Shown one piece after another: positions 10,201-18,703 of a stretch of DNA of 64,000 nt (positions are counted from its first letter, which is position 1; every line of letters starts with the position of its first letter). Position numbers and translations under genes: made by a program. The notes under the pieces were generated by a model. The model did no database searches. It worked only from the letters and a program-made list of their open reading frames with translations, and was not told the DNA's origin. Source of the stretch: Mycolicibacter hiberniae (lineage in GTDB: Bacteria; Actinomycetota; Actinomycetes; Mycobacteriales; Mycobacteriaceae); contig NZ_AP022609.1 of assembly GCF_010729485.1 (NCBI RefSeq), forward strand, positions 3,968,001 through 4,032,000, given 5' to 3'.

Positions 10201-13200
10201 CGGTAACGGTTCGCTGCTCGCGGACGGCGTGAACGGCCAGGCCGGTGGCCTCGGTGGTAACGGTGGCGCCGCAGGCATCATCGGAACCGGTGGCGCCGGC
10301 GGTGCGGGCGGCCACGGCGGTAGCGGTGTCCTGGGTATCACCGACATTGACGGCAACGGCACGCTCGGCGGCAACGGTGGTGTCGGTGGAGCCGGTGGCC
10401 ACGGCGGCCAGGGTGGTGCCGTCTCCGGCGCCGGTGGCCTCGGCGGCGCCGGAGGCACCGGCGGCAGCGGTGGCAACGGTGGCGACGGCAACCTCGCCGT
10501 GGCCGGTGGCACCGGTGGTAACGGTGGCCAGGGCGGCAACGCCGCCGCCGGTGGTGCCGGTGGTCTCGGCGGTAACGCCGCCAACGGCGCAGGCGGTGTC
10601 GGTGGTGCCGGCGGTAACGCGGGCGACGCCGGTAACGGTGGTGCCGGTGGTCACGGCGGTGACGGCGGTGTCGGCCTGGCTGCCGGTAACGGTGGCCACG
10701 GCGGCACGGGTGGTGACCGCAGCGTCGGCGGTGCCGGCGGTGCCGGCGGTCTCGGCGCGGGCGGCCAGGCCGGCAGCGGCCTGACGGGCACCAATGGTGC
10801 CGGCGGTGACGGTGGTGCCGGTGGTAACGGCGGCCACGGTGTCCTGCAGGCGGGCAACGTCGCCCAGGACGGTGGCGCCGGTGGTAGCGGTGGCGCAGCG
10901 GGTGCGATCGGTACCGGTGGCGCGGGCGGTAACGGTGGTGCCGGTACGGCCGGCGTCGACGGGATCACCGACGGGCTCGGCGATGGAACCGCGGGTACCG
11001 CGGGCGGTAACGGTGGCAGCGGCGGCCAGGGTGGTGCCGGTGGCACCACCGCGGGCAACGGTGGCACCGGCGGTCTCGGCGGCGGCGGTGGCGCGGGTGG
11101 CCACGGTGGCGCGGGTGCCAACGCGGCGCACGGTGGCGACGCGGCTGCCGGCAGCGGTGGCAACGGTGGCGACGGTTCCGACGCGACCAGCACCAACGGC
11201 AACGGTGGCGCGGGCGGTAACGGTGGCGCCGGTGGTGCCGGCGGCAACGCCAGCAACGGCGAGGCCGGACTGGACGGGGCCGGTGGCGCCGGTGGCGCCG
11301 GTGGAAACACCGGTAACGGCGCGAACGGCGGCAACGGCGGTCATGGCGCAGGTGGCGGCATAGAGGCGGTCGCCGGCTCGGGCGGTAACGGTGGTGCCGG
11401 TGGTATCGCCGGTACGGCGGGTGCCGGTGGCGCCGGTGGTCTCGGCGGCGATGGCATCGCGGCCGGCGCAGGCCTGGACGGCGCGATCCTCGGCGGAAAC
11501 GGCGGCAACGGCGGTACCGGCGGTAACGCCGCGCTCGGACAGCTCGGCGGTAACGGCGGTAACGGTGGTGCGGCGACCACCATCGGCACCGGTGGCGCCG
11601 GTGGTGACGGCGGCGCCGGAGCCGACGGCGTGGCCGGCAGCACCGACGGATCCGGCAACGGCACGGACGGTACGGCCGGCACCGCGGGTGGTCACGGCGG
11701 CCAGGGTGGTGCCGGTGGCGCCATCGCCGGCGACGGCGGCCTCGGCGGTAACGGTGGCGTCGGCGGACACGGTGGTGCCGGTGGCCATGCGGCCAACGGC
11801 GCGGATGGCGTCCACGCCACTGCGGGCAGCGGTGCCAACGGTGGTGTCGGCGGCAACGCGACCGGAGTCGCAGGTCACGGCGCCGCAGGTGGTGCGGGCG
11901 GTAACGGCGGTACCGGTGGTGCCGCAACTGTCGGCAACGCCGGCGCGGACGGCGCCGGTGGCGTCGGTGGCGACGGTGGCGCGGGCGGTAACGCCGGCGT
12001 CGGCGGCCGCGGCGGCGACGGTGCGGGCGGCGGTTCCAACCTGGTGGCCGGTACCGGCGGTAACGGCGGTAACAGCAGCAGCATCGCGGGCACTGGTGGC
12101 GCGGCTGGCTCCGGTGGCCTCGGTGGCGACGGCGTGACGCAGGCCGACAGCGGTGCCGCGGGCAACGGCGGCAACGTCGCTACCGGTGGTACGGGCGGCA
12201 AGGGCGGCAACGGCGTGGTGCTGGGCAGCGGCCAGGCCCAGGCCGGCGGTAACGGCGGCTCGGGCGGTAACGCCTTCGGCGAGTACGGCAACGGCGGTGT
12301 CGGCGGTAACGGCGGTAACGGCGCCAACGGCACCTCCGGTACCAGCGCCGTGAACGGTGCCGGCGCCGCCGGCGGTAACGGCGGTAACGGCGGTGCGGCT
12401 GCCCAGCACGGCACCGGCGGCAATGGCGGTACCGCCGGCAACGGTGGCAACGCCGGGAACAACACCTCGGTTGCGGCGAACGGCGGGACCGGTGCCGTCA
12501 GCAAGGACATCAACGGCAACTCGATGCCCGGTGGAATCGGCGGCACCGGAGTCAAGGGCGCTAGCGGGTTTGCCGGCGGAGCCGGCGGCCGCGGTGGCGT
12601 GGGCGGTGCCGGTGGCACCGTCACCGGTGACGGCGGCCAGGGCGGCCTCGGCGGTAGCGGCGGCATCGGCGGCGGTGGCGGCAAGGGCGGCAACGGCGGT
12701 ACGGGTGGCGCCGGTGGCGCCGGTGCCCTCGGTCTGCCCGGCCGTACCGGTGGTACCGGTGGCTTCGGCGGCCAGGGTGGCGACGGCGGCGTCGGCGGCG
12801 CGGCCGGCCTGGGCGGCGCCGGCGGTGTCGCACTGGGTGACGGGCAGTCCGGTGCACAGGGCGCCGGGGGCGTCGGCGGTAAGGGTGGCACCGGCGGTGT
12901 CGCCGGTAACGGTGGTCTCGGTGGTGCTGGTGGCGCCGGCTACAACGGCCTCGTCGGTCAGGGCACCGGCGGTGGTGGTACCGGTGGCTCCGGCGGCGTC
13001 GGCGGCCAGGGTGGCACCGGCGGTCAGGGCGGCCTGAACCCCGACGGCACCTATGGCCCGGGCGGTTCCGGCGGTCTTGGCGGTAACGGCGGCAATGGTG
13101 TCAACGGTGCCTCCCGGCCGAGCAAGTCCAACTGGGCAGGCGCCGGCGGTAGCGGTGGCCAGGGTGGTTCCGGCGGCACCAACGGCGACGGAGTCACCGG

Positions 13201-13303
13201 CGGTGCGGGTACCAACGGTGTCGCCGGCACTCCGGCGGGCGCTGGTAAGGGCCCGGCCGGCGTGGGCGGTGCCGGCGGTAAGGGCGGCGTCGGCGCACCG
13301 TAA
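4235..13303 (+). CDS. Giant secreted PGRS-repeat protein without PE domain (3,022 aa)
   Basis: I chose ATG 4235 because AGGGAG lies six bases upstream; the frame opens earlier with TTG 4181. Residues 1-51 form an export signal: a basic n-region with a twin-arginine-like RRGF at 11-14, a hydrophobic stretch at about 25-47 and an A-H-A cleavage motif at 49-51. Residues 52-148 are a non-repetitive Trp/Asp/Leu-rich domain. At about 149-158 comes [10 protein letters not shown], which resembles the GRPLIGNG linker between PE and PGRS domains in PE_PGRS proteins. The rest is PGRS repeat ending in GGVGAP. So the usual PE domain (ESX-5 targeting) is replaced by a general secretion signal plus a short unique domain. 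The intergenic space before it (4006-4234) holds a small palindrome ATCAA-N4-TTGAT at 4172-4185 and no other gene. Role inferred as cell-surface or secreted; substrate unknown. Confidence 0.92.
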   Translation: MTGKQHRTGRRGFTGAEARRRSRSVAAAGSAVGAFLTFGMAPLSAAPAAHADEFDWVVDLLGDDLAGAFADLSQASSWETLFDAGSWEPLLSNVGLSFDASVADLPGGAAADDWFGSLFYQPLYELGQAWILSPIGEQVNSFINLFGFGQMLIGNGEDGIDGGTLAEAAGGTGGLWFGDGGAAGTSLDGIGGVGGSAGMFGNGGVGGDGFDGGDGGAGGAGGWLMGIGGDGGAGGAGIAGGDGGLGGAGGAGIGLFYGVGGNGGLGGDGALGAAGVAGLAGLDGLAGDNGGAGGAGGAGGRGSWLIGSGGKGGAGGAGGAGGAGGNGGAGIDGVLAGEDGGDAGDGGNGGNGGAAGAAGAGGVGGWIGSNGLAGAVGIGGNGGAAGIGGNGGAGADGDASNLDGGAGGRGGDAGVAGNAGGAGGVAGAAATSGGNGGRGGDAADALVAGGNGGVGGRGGDAGNLGDGGAGGNGGAGAAGVAGATVGADGTEGQAGGNGGAGGAGGAAGSLAGNGGAGGVGGAGAAGGAGGAAADGDAGLNAVAGSGADGGGGGDATGTAGNGGAGGLGGDGGAGGASAKGLAGVHGAGGVGGDGGAGGAAGNGGTGGAGAGGGLSAVAGAGGKGGNSSSAAGAGGVGGAGGSSGGLLAASGADGGEGAAGNGGDGGVGGAGQVLGDGTVQAGGAGGAGGDAADHGNGGNGGAGGQGATGQGGSTDLNGNGTTGGTGAAGGVGGTGGAGGQYSGNGGNGGTGGVGGTGGVGGRGYDGEDGIDAAAGSGGSGTDGVDAGNGGNGGVGGVGGQGGAGGTAAAGAAGLQGDGGAGGLGGAAGDAGNGGNGGAGAGGGVNATAGSGGNGGAGGNRGTSGAGGAGGWNADNTAQASSGEAGAAGNGGNGGAGGKGGDGDLLGGIVAQHGGNGGAGGAAGNDGDGGAGGAGGIGASGVHGTTVVIDGTAGGAGALGGNGGAGGAGGANSGTGGAGGAGGAGGHGGNGGAADDGYLLDGAGGNGGHAGAGGAGGSGGVGGNSATGTGGAGGDAGTGGNAGTAAAGGQGSGGGGGTNAGAGGNGGDGAVGGAAGKAGAGGLGVIGGAAGAAGAAGSNTDGADGGRGGDGFGLITATNVGQGGGTGGSGGNAAAVGNGGAGGTGGTGATVDGVTGNDGHGTEGAVGGVGGDGGVGGAGGSTSGNGGAGGFGGIGGQGGAGGAGADATVADANGGNGGNAGVGGSGGNGGQGGSATNGTGGDGGNAGVGGDGGVAGAGGAGLGGGGAATAGNGGTGGDGALGGSAGKAGVGGTGTTNGANGSAREDGVASDGGVGGQGGHGSGLWGLVGQGGGNGGTGGNAAAVGNGGAGGAGGIGATVDGITAGDGHGTNGYVGGVGGNGGVGGLGGTTSGNGGAGGNGGAGGKGGAGGAGADATIADGHGGNAGNAAAGGAGGHGGQGGVASAGVGGVGGDAGDGGAGGAGGIGGTGLGGGGGTNAGNGGAGGNGADGAAAGVAGLGGVGSEGDGASGSSGVAGLGSDGGAGGNGGAGLGVIGSTDIGQGGGTGGLGGNAATSGNGGAGGAGGAGAAGAAGITEVDGHGTNGTHGGVGGSGGIGGQGGSAAGNGGAGGVGGAGGAGGDAGHGADGISAAVVAIGSGASGGDGTDGGNGGIGGNGGAGGTGGVGGTAANGAAGVQGAGGAGGNAGNAGNAGNGGRGADGTGGGSGAVAGSGGNGGHGGDRGSAGTAGVGGWNASHTSQAAAGSAGTAAIGGNGGAGGKGGSGLLLGDGTAQIGGAGGHGGNAGTIGTGGAGGNGGAGASGATGSVATAHGGTGGNGAAGGNAGSGGKGGTISGNGGLGGVGGAGGNGGTGGAGIQGIAGADAVAGSGGNGGDGTNGGNGGDGGHGGAGGNGGKGGSATNGAAGLEGSGGLGGNGGASGQAGNGGHGGAGAGGGVGDTAGNGGNGGTGGDRGVGGAAGKGGLSGDGVTYRADGSLGADGGGGNGGNGGAGGNGSLLADGVNGQAGGLGGNGGAAGIIGTGGAGGAGGHGGSGVLGITDIDGNGTLGGNGGVGGAGGHGGQGGAVSGAGGLGGAGGTGGSGGNGGDGNLAVAGGTGGNGGQGGNAAAGGAGGLGGNAANGAGGVGGAGGNAGDAGNGGAGGHGGDGGVGLAAGNGGHGGTGGDRSVGGAGGAGGLGAGGQAGSGLTGTNGAGGDGGAGGNGGHGVLQAGNVAQDGGAGGSGGAAGAIGTGGAGGNGGAGTAGVDGITDGLGDGTAGTAGGNGGSGGQGGAGGTTAGNGGTGGLGGGGGAGGHGGAGANAAHGGDAAAGSGGNGGDGSDATSTNGNGGAGGNGGAGGAGGNASNGEAGLDGAGGAGGAGGNTGNGANGGNGGHGAGGGIEAVAGSGGNGGAGGIAGTAGAGGAGGLGGDGIAAGAGLDGAILGGNGGNGGTGGNAALGQLGGNGGNGGAATTIGTGGAGGDGGAGADGVAGSTDGSGNGTDGTAGTAGGHGGQGGAGGAIAGDGGLGGNGGVGGHGGAGGHAANGADGVHATAGSGANGGVGGNATGVAGHGAAGGAGGNGGTGGAATVGNAGADGAGGVGGDGGAGGNAGVGGRGGDGAGGGSNLVAGTGGNGGNSSSIAGTGGAAGSGGLGGDGVTQADSGAAGNGGNVATGGTGGKGGNGVVLGSGQAQAGGNGGSGGNAFGEYGNGGVGGNGGNGANGTSGTSAVNGAGAAGGNGGNGGAAAQHGTGGNGGTAGNGGNAGNNTSVAANGGTGAVSKDINGNSMPGGIGGTGVKGASGFAGGAGGRGGVGGAGGTVTGDGGQGGLGGSGGIGGGGGKGGNGGTGGAGGAGALGLPGRTGGTGGFGGQGGDGGVGGAAGLGGAGGVALGDGQSGAQGAGGVGGKGGTGGVAGNGGLGGAGGAGYNGLVGQGTGGGGTGGSGGVGGQGGTGGQGGLNPDGTYGPGGSGGLGGNGGNGVNGASRPSKSNWAGAGGSGGQGGSGGTNGDGVTGGAGTNGVAGTPAGAGKGPAGVGGAGGKGGVGAP
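6082..12720 (+). repeat. PGRS super-repeat array in the second gene
   Basis: The same (V/T/A)AGxGGxGG landmark appears near 6082, 6771, 9352, 10039, 10678, 11368 and 12043, with typical spacings of 640-690 bp. Between about 7000 and 9300 a second module class replaces it, marked by a hydrophobic GL(I/V)...GQGGG patch near 7565, 8195 and 8830 (about 630 bp apart). Two related super-module families therefore alternate in one protein, which points to growth by unequal recombination. Estimated by eye. Confidence 0.6.
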
Positions 13304-13340
13304 CGGGCGGTCAGTCCGGGCGGTCCGAGAACGGCTGCAC

Positions 13341-13395
13341 AAGGACGAATCCCCGGTCCGACACTTCGGTGTCGGGTCCGGGGATTCGTCCTTTT
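13341..13395 (+). terminator. Strong intrinsic terminator after the PGRS gene
   Basis: A near-perfect inverted repeat starts AAGGACGAATCCCCGG and closes on a TTCG tetraloop; the other arm ends ATTCGTCC followed by TTTT. One small bulge interrupts the roughly 23-bp stem. It lies 38 bases after the PGRS stop and fits a rho-independent terminator for that gene. Confidence 0.85.
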
Positions 13396-13421
13396 CGGGT
13401 GAGCGGTGGTGCCGGCAAACG

Positions 13422-13462
13422 CACAAGGGCGGTGACGGAGTTGATCCGTCACCGCCCTTGTG
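13422..13462 (-). terminator. Hairpin terminator for the acyltransferase gene
   Basis: Perfect 18-bp inverted repeat (CACAAGGGCGGTGACGGA and its complement) with a 5-base loop, 16 bases past the stop of the minus-strand acyltransferase. There is no long T tract on either side. Together with the hairpin at 13341 it insulates two convergent genes. Confidence 0.7.
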
Positions 13463-13478
13463 GCGCTGGTCTATGGCC

Positions 13479-14090
13479 TCAGGCCGGGGTCTCCTCTGTG
13501 GGCCGCGGCCAGGCGAACAGTGCGATGTGCTGGTCCCATTTGGCGATGTAGTGCTCGCCGAGGAACTGCCCGCCCCGTCGCTCCCAGAACCGGCGGCCAT
13601 GCGAGCCGGCGGCCTGGGAATCCCCGATGACTCGTCGACACTGCGACTCGGCCGCGAAGATGCTGGTGACCAGCGGGCCGAAAATGTTTGCCCCGTGGCC
13701 CTTCTCGACCATGTTGGGGTCGGCCATGGCACCGTGCAAGCCGATGTCGTACGGGTGAGCGTCGTAGACAGTCGCGATGTCGTCCTGTGCGGCCCGGAAC
13801 AGCTCCATGTATCCCAACGGCTCGCCATGCAGGTTGTAGACGTAGGGGCGCGAGTAGGCGCCCTCGTGCTGGATCTCCAGGTGGCGGCGCCATTGGTCGG
13901 GCGGGTAGTCATAACCCCAGGTCGCGGCAAGGTGGGGCCGATTCATCCACTCGGAGATCATCGCGGAATCTTCGACCGGGTCCGCGAACCGGATGCTGTA
14001 GGGCTCGGCAAGGATCGGCAGTGGCGGTGGTGGAACCGCGAGTACCTCAGCGCTCAGGCCAACCCGCTGACGTGGCATGGGCGCGCTCAT
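13479..14090 (-). CDS. mbtK: MbtK-like lysine N-acyltransferase (GNAT fold)
   Basis: A 203-residue protein of the siderophore acyltransferase family (IucB/MbtK type). In mycobactin synthesis MbtK transfers a fatty acyl group to the epsilon-amino group of a lysine residue. The sequence closely follows my memory of M. tuberculosis Rv1347c: EWMNRPHLAA near residue 47, YDAHPYDIGLH, CRR(V/I) and FLGEHY near the C-terminus. The conserved His-Pro-His region and the acyl-CoA-binding part of the GNAT fold are present. Start is ATG 14090, which overlaps the TGA of a 15-codon leader ORF (ATGA), implying translational coupling. No mycobactin synthetase genes are nearby and I see no clear IdeR box upstream, so iron regulation is not shown. 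A paralogue with another acyl substrate is possible. Confidence 0.78.
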   Translation of the reverse strand: MSAPMPRQRVGLSAEVLAVPPPPLPILAEPYSIRFADPVEDSAMISEWMNRPHLAATWGYDYPPDQWRRHLEIQHEGAYSRPYVYNLHGEPLGYMELFRAAQDDIATVYDAHPYDIGLHGAMADPNMVEKGHGANIFGPLVTSIFAAESQCRRVIGDSQAAGSHGRRFWERRGGQFLGEHYIAKWDQHIALFAWPRPTEETPA

Positions 14091-14134
14091 GATGCAGCCG
14101 ATCCACTTGTCGCCGGGCCGGATTCGGTAGCCAT
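14087..14134 (-). CDS. Putative 15-codon leader peptide upstream of mbtK-like gene
   Basis: ATG 14134 has the best ribosome binding site of the area (AGGAGGA at 14141-14147, six to seven bases upstream). It reads only MATESGPATSGSAAS before a TGA that overlaps the ATG of the acyltransferase. The acyltransferase ATG itself has no good site. The mini-ORF is in a different frame, so it is either a translated leader that delivers ribosomes by reinitiation, or the sign of an indel near the true N-terminus. Seen in sequence; translation is inference. Confidence 0.5.
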   Translation of the reverse strand: MATESGPATSGSAAS

Positions 14135-14237
14135 GAAAAATCCTCCTGAAAGTGCTTAGACGGCAACGCCGTCACCGATCGGTGCATCGCTAATGCTACG
14201 TGCATACCGCCGGTATCAGCGTTGATATGCCGAACCC

Positions 14238-15206
14238 CTACAGCGTCAGGATCACCTTGCCGGTCACCTCGCCCGAGGACAGCAGCCGGTGCGCCTCACC
14301 CGCCTGCTCGATGGGCAGGCGGGCGCCGATCACCGGTGTGATCCGGCCGTCGCCCACCATCGGCCACACCTTTTCGGTCACCGCGGCCACCACCACGGCC
14401 TTACCGTTCGGTCCGTCCACCGGCCGGGCCCGCAGCGCGGTGCCGATCACCCGGGCCCGCTTGGCGATCAGCTTGCCCAGGTTCAGCTCGCCCTTGACCC
14501 CGCCCTGCATTCCGATCACCACCAGCTGCCCGTCGTTGGCCAGGGCGTCGATGTTGCGGTCCAGGTACGCCGCACCCATGATGTCCAGAATCACGTCGGC
14601 GCCGCCGGCTTCGCGAATCCGCGATACGAAGTCCTCATCCCGGTAGTTCACGGTGATCTCGGCGCCCAGGTCTCGGCAGAACGCCAACTTGGCCGCTGAG
14701 CCCGCGGTGACCGCCACCCACGCACCGAGTTGACGCGCGATCTGGATGGCGTGGCTGCCCACGCCGCTGGCGCCGCCGTGCACCAATAGCAGCTGCCCCT
14801 CGGACAACCCGGCCGTCAGCACCAGATTCGACCACACCGTGCACGCCACCTCGGGCAGGGCGGCGGCATCGGCCAGGTCCACGCCTTTGGGGATCGGGAG
14901 TACCTGTTGCGCCGGCACCGCGACGTACTCCGCGTAGCCGCCGCCGGCCAGCAGTGCGCAAACGCCTTGGCCAACCGCCCATTCCGTCACGCCGTCGCCC
15001 ACCGCCGCGACGATTCCCGAGACCTCCAGGCCGATGATCTCGCTGGCCCCCGGCGGCGGGGGATACAGGCCGGCGGCCTGCAGCAGGTCGGCCCGGTTCA
15101 CCCCGGCGGCCGCCACCCGGATCAGCACCTCGCCCGGTGCGGCGGTGACGTCGGGTACTTCCTGCCAGCTCAGTTCCTTGGGGGATTCGGCGATGATCGC
15201 ACGCAT
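14238..15206 (-). CDS. NAD(P)H:quinone oxidoreductase, zinc-independent MDR family (Rv3777-like)
   Basis: A 322-residue medium-chain dehydrogenase/reductase of the quinone oxidoreductase (crotonase-independent, QOR/TP53I3-like) type, expected to reduce quinones or activated alkenes with NADPH in the cytoplasm. It begins MRAIIAESP at ATG 15206. An N-terminal GroES-like domain (residues 1-120, GVNRADLLQAAGLYPPPP) is followed by a Rossmann domain with the nucleotide-binding HGGASGVGSHAIQIA at about 145-160 and the late motif GYRDEDF-like NYRDEDF. The ligands for structural zinc are absent, as usual for QORs. The open frame continues upstream to 15668, but the homologous start and the tRNA gene at 15231 argue against it. 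It is divergent from the tRNA-Ser gene 24 bases away. Confidence 0.88.
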   Translation of the reverse strand: MRAIIAESPKELSWQEVPDVTAAPGEVLIRVAAAGVNRADLLQAAGLYPPPPGASEIIGLEVSGIVAAVGDGVTEWAVGQGVCALLAGGGYAEYVAVPAQQVLPIPKGVDLADAAALPEVACTVWSNLVLTAGLSEGQLLLVHGGASGVGSHAIQIARQLGAWVAVTAGSAAKLAFCRDLGAEITVNYRDEDFVSRIREAGGADVILDIMGAAYLDRNIDALANDGQLVVIGMQGGVKGELNLGKLIAKRARVIGTALRARPVDGPNGKAVVVAAVTEKVWPMVGDGRITPVIGARLPIEQAGEAHRLLSSGEVTGKVILTL

Positions 15207-15230
15207 GATGGCCAGGGTACGATCTCCCAC

Positions 15231-15320
15231 GGTGGCGTGGCAGAGCGGCCTAATGCACTCGCCTTGAAAGCGAGAGACGGCTAACACCGTCCGGGGGTTC
15301 AAATCCCTCCGCCACCGCCA
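15231..15320 (+). tRNA. tRNA-Ser (anticodon TGA)
   Basis: The acceptor stem GGTGGCG pairs with CGCCACC at 15310-15316, followed by G and an encoded CCA. The anticodon loop is CTTGAAA, anticodon TGA, which reads UCA/UCG-type serine codons. The T-loop GGTTCAAATCC and a long variable arm typical of serine tRNAs are present. Confidence 0.95.
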
Positions 15321-15335
15321 CGAGGTCAGCTCATC

Positions 15336-15390
15336 GACTCTGCGTCCACCAGGCATCGCACTCGAACTTCTGCCTGGTGGGCGCAGAGTC
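15336..15390. terminator. 20-bp hairpin between tRNA-Ser and lipE
   Basis: GACTCTGCG...CCAGGCA at 15336-15355 pairs with 15371-15390, with a single T/G wobble and a 15-base loop. The right arm overlaps the lipE stop codon. It sits between two convergent units and could terminate both; no T tract follows. Confidence 0.6.
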
Positions 15391-16630
15391 AACGCGAAGA
15401 GATGGGGATCTGCGCGGTGATGGTGTTCATCAACGCCGTATAGCGTTTGACCTCCGGATCCTGTCCGGGCTTGCCGCTGGAGATCAGGCCGGCCGACAGC
15501 CCCCGCTCGGGGTCGGTCCAGATGGCGCAGTTGACCAGCCCGAGATGCCCGAAGGCGGCCGGCGCGTTCCGCCCGAAGGGCCCGAACCGCGCCGAACCCA
15601 ACATGAATCCGGTTCCCCAGCGCAGCGGCGCCAGACCGGTCGCGACATCCGGCCGCAGCCGGCGGCACTGCGCCGTCGCGGCCCGCAGCGTCTGCGGTGT
15701 CAGCACCCGCACCCCATCGAGTTCGCCACCGCGGCGCCAGATCTCGGCGAACCGGGACAACTCGAACGCGGTGGAGATGGTGTTCGACGACGGCACCACC
15801 GTGGTGAGGAAGAACGGACTGTTGGTCACCGGGATGATCTCGTACACCGAGCCGCCGATGGCCTTACGGAACACCGCGACCGCCGCGCCCGTAGGCTGCT
15901 TGCCGGTCGCGTGACTGGGCGCCACCAGTGGAATGTCCTGCGGTGCAACGCCGTAATTGGTCCATCGGAATCCCAGTGGATCCAGGATCTCGGTCGCCAG
16001 GACCTCCCGGATGTCCTTACCGGTGGCCGCCCGCACGATCTCGCGGGTCAGCGGCCCCCAGGTCAGCGCGTGGTACATGTGCATCAAACCTGGGCGATAC
16101 ACCGGCCGCAGCTTGGCCAGCTGTGCCTGGGCGTACTCGGGGTCGTCGGCGCGGTTCAGGTCGGGCTTGGGCCCGGTGGCGAACGGCACCCCGGCGCTGT
16201 GGGTCATCACGTGCCGAATGGTGGTGCGGTGCTTGCCGTGACTGGTGTATTCCGGCAGGTAGTCGCACACCTTGTCGTCGAGTGCGAAGGCGCCGCGCTC
16301 GGCCAGCATGTGCATCACGGTGCTGGTGATGGCCTTGGCGGTCGAATACACGCAGAACGGGGTATCGACGCTCACCGGAACGTGTTCGGCGTCCTCGGGA
16401 TCCTCCGGGCCGTTGCCCCAGCCGTGCCCGATCGCCCGGTTGAGGATTACGCGGCCGTTGTGGCGCAGGCACAACTGGATGGCGGGGTGCAGGCCGCCGG
16501 CATACCAGTACCGGGCGGCCTGCCAGATCCGCTCCACGGCCGCCGGGTCGATACCGGAGTGGTCCTCTTCGCCGACCGCGGTGACGGCGTCGAGGTCGGC
16601 GGGGATACGGACGGTGCCGTCGGGTGTCAT
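15389..16630 (-). CDS. lipE: LipE-type esterase of the class C beta-lactamase fold
   Basis: A 413-residue serine hydrolase of the beta-lactamase/EstB family, matching M. tuberculosis LipE (Rv3775) in length and neighbours. The nucleophile motif is S-T-A-K at residues 96-99 (SxxK), inside CVYSTAKAITS. The tyrosine motif lies in MYHALTWGPL, and the late H-L-G of AFGHLGLVN corresponds to the KTG/HxG element. No signal peptide is visible at the N-terminus (MTPDGTVRIP), so a cytoplasmic or loosely associated location is likely. Substrates are probably short-chain esters or lipids; true beta-lactamase activity is not expected. Start ATG 16630. Confidence 0.87.
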   Translation of the reverse strand: MTPDGTVRIPADLDAVTAVGEEDHSGIDPAAVERIWQAARYWYAGGLHPAIQLCLRHNGRVILNRAIGHGWGNGPEDPEDAEHVPVSVDTPFCVYSTAKAITSTVMHMLAERGAFALDDKVCDYLPEYTSHGKHRTTIRHVMTHSAGVPFATGPKPDLNRADDPEYAQAQLAKLRPVYRPGLMHMYHALTWGPLTREIVRAATGKDIREVLATEILDPLGFRWTNYGVAPQDIPLVAPSHATGKQPTGAAVAVFRKAIGGSVYEIIPVTNSPFFLTTVVPSSNTISTAFELSRFAEIWRRGGELDGVRVLTPQTLRAATAQCRRLRPDVATGLAPLRWGTGFMLGSARFGPFGRNAPAAFGHLGLVNCAIWTDPERGLSAGLISSGKPGQDPEVKRYTALMNTITAQIPISSR

Positions 16631-16663
16631 GCCCGCCAGGTTACGTGGGCGGGTCGGCAGGCC

Positions 16664-17536
16664 TCAGCGTCGCGCGCCGCGGCCGAAATAGAGTTCCTGG
16701 GTGGCCAGGCAGACCAGCTGCCCCGTCCGGTTGTACATGGTCGAGGTCGTCAGGCCGCGCCCGGCGATGCCGCTGGGCGTGAACTGATCCGACAGCACCC
16801 AGTCGGCCAGGTCGACGGGCCGCTGAAACCACAGGGCGTGGTCGATCAGAGCGTTGAAGGTGCTGGCCTGGTCGGTGCGTCGCATGGCCAGCGCCGCCTC
16901 GACCATCTTCGTTCCGGACAGGTACGTCAGCAGGGCGCTGTGCATCACCGGATCAGCGGACACCGCCTCGACCGGCTTCCACCACATCCGCAGCCGCGGC
17001 GACGGCTCCCCGTGTTCCGCGGCCAACCGCGGCGGCGTGTCGACATAGCGCACGTCGAACGGGTGGGGCTGCACCCAGTAGCCGCCCAGTTCCTCGGCGT
17101 AGGCCGCGTGTTGCTGCTGCGCCGTCGGCAGCGACTCCGGGTCGGGAACGGCCGGCATCGGCTGCTGGTACTCGGGGGCGTCGACGGCGGTGGTGAACGA
17201 CGAGAGCACTTCCAGCAGGATCTGGCCGTCCTGGCGGGCGGTGACCTGCCGCGTCGACAGCGTGCCGCCGTCGCGGGCCACCTCGACGTGCAGGTCGACC
17301 GGGCGGCGCGCATCCCCGGCCCGCAGGTAGTAGACGTGCATGCTGTGCGGCACCCGTTCCGGCGCGGTCCGGCTGGCGGCGATCAGCGCCTGACCGGCGA
17401 TGTGCCCGCCGACGATGTGGTGAGCCGGATTGTCGAGTTGGGTGGCCACGAAGTGTTCGTCGTCCACCCGGTCGACGTCGAGGGTGGCGACGATGTCGGC
17501 CAACTCCGGTTGACGGTGCGCCATCCGGTCGCTCAT
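16664..17536 (-). CDS. tesB: Acyl-CoA thioesterase II (TesB, double hot-dog)
   Basis: A 290-residue TesB-like thioesterase that hydrolyses acyl-CoA to fatty acid and CoA. The two hot-dog halves are visible: the first with the GGHIAGQAL helix near residue 45 and MHVYYLRAGD near 68, the second with IDHALWFQRP near 230 and a C-terminal YNRTGQLVCLATQE segment carrying the expected Thr/Gln catalytic positions. ATG 17536 overlaps the TGA of the upstream SMR gene (ATGA), so the pair is translationally coupled. The three-gene order echA21-SMR-tesB suggests a link to fatty acyl turnover. The frame upstream of 17536 stays open but lies inside the SMR gene. Confidence 0.9.
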   Translation of the reverse strand: MSDRMAHRQPELADIVATLDVDRVDDEHFVATQLDNPAHHIVGGHIAGQALIAASRTAPERVPHSMHVYYLRAGDARRPVDLHVEVARDGGTLSTRQVTARQDGQILLEVLSSFTTAVDAPEYQQPMPAVPDPESLPTAQQQHAAYAEELGGYWVQPHPFDVRYVDTPPRLAAEHGEPSPRLRMWWKPVEAVSADPVMHSALLTYLSGTKMVEAALAMRRTDQASTFNALIDHALWFQRPVDLADWVLSDQFTPSGIAGRGLTTSTMYNRTGQLVCLATQELYFGRGARR

Positions 17537-17859
17537 GCGTGTGCCCCGATCTCCAGCAGGTAGACACCCGCGCCGATCAGCACCACGCCGCCGGCCATCG
17601 TCGGGGTGAACGGATCGTCGAACAGGAACCGGGCCAGCACCGCGGTCAACGTCAGCCCCACCCCCGACCACACTCCGTAGGCCACACCGACCGGGACGCC
17701 GCGCTTGAGCACCATGGCCAGCAACACGAAGGACACCACGTAGCCCACGGCGACCGGCAGCGCCCACTGCCACCGGCTGAAGCCGTCGGAGGCGCGCAAC
17801 GACAGCGTCCCGGCAACCTCGAACCCGATCGCCCCGAGCAGCAGCAGCCAGGCCATCAC
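17533..17859 (-). CDS. Small multidrug resistance (SMR) transporter, EmrE/Mmr-like
   Basis: A 108-residue inner-membrane protein with four hydrophobic helices, the length of EmrE and mycobacterial Mmr. The essential membrane glutamate of helix 1 is E14 (GAIGFEVAGT), and the family signature GVAYGVWSGVG is present in helix 3. Such proteins exchange cationic drugs, guanidinium or metabolites for protons as antiparallel dimers. The start could be GTG 17859 (overlapping the echA21 stop as GTGA) or ATG 17856 (TGATG overlap). Its placement between an enoyl-CoA hydratase and a thioesterase, all overlapping, is unusual and may mean it exports a metabolite rather than a drug; that is inference. Confidence 0.9.
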   Translation of the reverse strand: MMAWLLLLGAIGFEVAGTLSLRASDGFSRWQWALPVAVGYVVSFVLLAMVLKRGVPVGVAYGVWSGVGLTLTAVLARFLFDDPFTPTMAGGVVLIGAGVYLLEIGAHA

Positions 17860-18680
17860 TCGCCGGTGAAATGCGGCTTGCGTTTGCCCATCACGGCGCC
17901 GATACCCTCCAGCAGGTCCTTCGACGCCAGGAAGGCCGAGTTCCAGGCCGCGACGTAGCGCAGGCTGGCCGACACCCGGTCGGTGCGCTGCTGGTCGAGC
18001 ACATCCTTGACCCCCGACACGGTCAGCGGAGGGTTGGCGGCAATCTCTGCCGCGGTGGCGTGTGCGGCGGCCAGGCAGGCGTCGGCGTCGGCGTAGACGT
18101 CATTGACCAGACCGATCTTCTCCGCCCGTGCCGCGTCGATGTCCTTGCCGGTCAGCGCGAGTTCCCGCAGGTGGCCGTCGGACAGGATCAGCGGAAGCCG
18201 GGCCAGGCTGCCGACGTCGGCGACGATCGCCAGCTTGACCTCGCGCACGCTGAACTTGGCGTCGGCAGACGCGTAGCGGAAGTCGACCGCGGAGATCAGG
18301 TCGACCCCACCGCCGATGCACCAGCCGTGCACCGACGCGATGGTCGGCGTCCGGCAGTCGGCCACCGCGGTGATCGCGGCCTGCATGCTCTGCAGGTCGC
18401 GGTGGAACTCCGCCCGCGGCCGGGCCAGCGCGCCCTCAGCCAACATCGGGGTCATGGTGCCGCCCATCGCGGCCAGATCCAGCCCGTAGCTGAAGTTCTT
18501 GCCGGAGCCGCTCAGCACGATCGCCCGCACGTCGCGGTCGGCGTCCAACGCGGCGAAGGCCTGCGGCAACTCCGCCCAGAATGCGGGGCCCATCGCGTTG
18601 CCCTTGCCCGGCCCGATCAAGGTGACCTGGGCAATGTGGTCTTTGATCTCTACGGTGAGCGACTCATAGGTCTCGGCCAT
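17856..18680 (-). CDS. echA21: Enoyl-CoA hydratase/isomerase EchA21
   Basis: A 274-residue crotonase-fold protein, the length I recall for M. tuberculosis EchA21 (Rv3774), with the same neighbours (lipE and a mycothiol-type protein). The oxyanion-hole segments are KNFSYGLDLAAM near residue 60 and HGWCIGGGVDL near 118. The pattern FSVREVKLAIVADVGSLARLP places an aspartate (ADVG) where dienoyl-CoA isomerases (ECH1 type) have their catalytic acid, so delta3,5-delta2,4-dienoyl-CoA isomerisation is more likely than plain hydration. First gene of a coupled operon with the SMR and TesB genes; it starts 23 bp from the divergent gene at 18704, so both promoters are compressed or leaderless. Confidence 0.9.
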   Translation of the reverse strand: MAETYESLTVEIKDHIAQVTLIGPGKGNAMGPAFWAELPQAFAALDADRDVRAIVLSGSGKNFSYGLDLAAMGGTMTPMLAEGALARPRAEFHRDLQSMQAAITAVADCRTPTIASVHGWCIGGGVDLISAVDFRYASADAKFSVREVKLAIVADVGSLARLPLILSDGHLRELALTGKDIDAARAEKIGLVNDVYADADACLAAAHATAAEIAANPPLTVSGVKDVLDQQRTDRVSASLRYVAAWNSAFLASKDLLEGIGAVMGKRKPHFTGE

Positions 18681-18703
18681 ACCACAGACCGTAGCGTGGT
18701 CAC

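Noticed and set aside
3704-13930. Open minus-strand frame of 3,408 codons across the PGRS genes
   Set aside because: It is the antisense of Gly-rich triplet repeats (Thr/Ala/Val-rich) and exists because the repeats lack TTA, CTA and TCA triplets in that phase. No start signal or domain; it crosses several unrelated genes.
14135-14237. IdeR box upstream of the MbtK-like gene
   Set aside because: No TTAGGTTAGGCTAACCTAA-like sequence is visible, so iron control is not supported.
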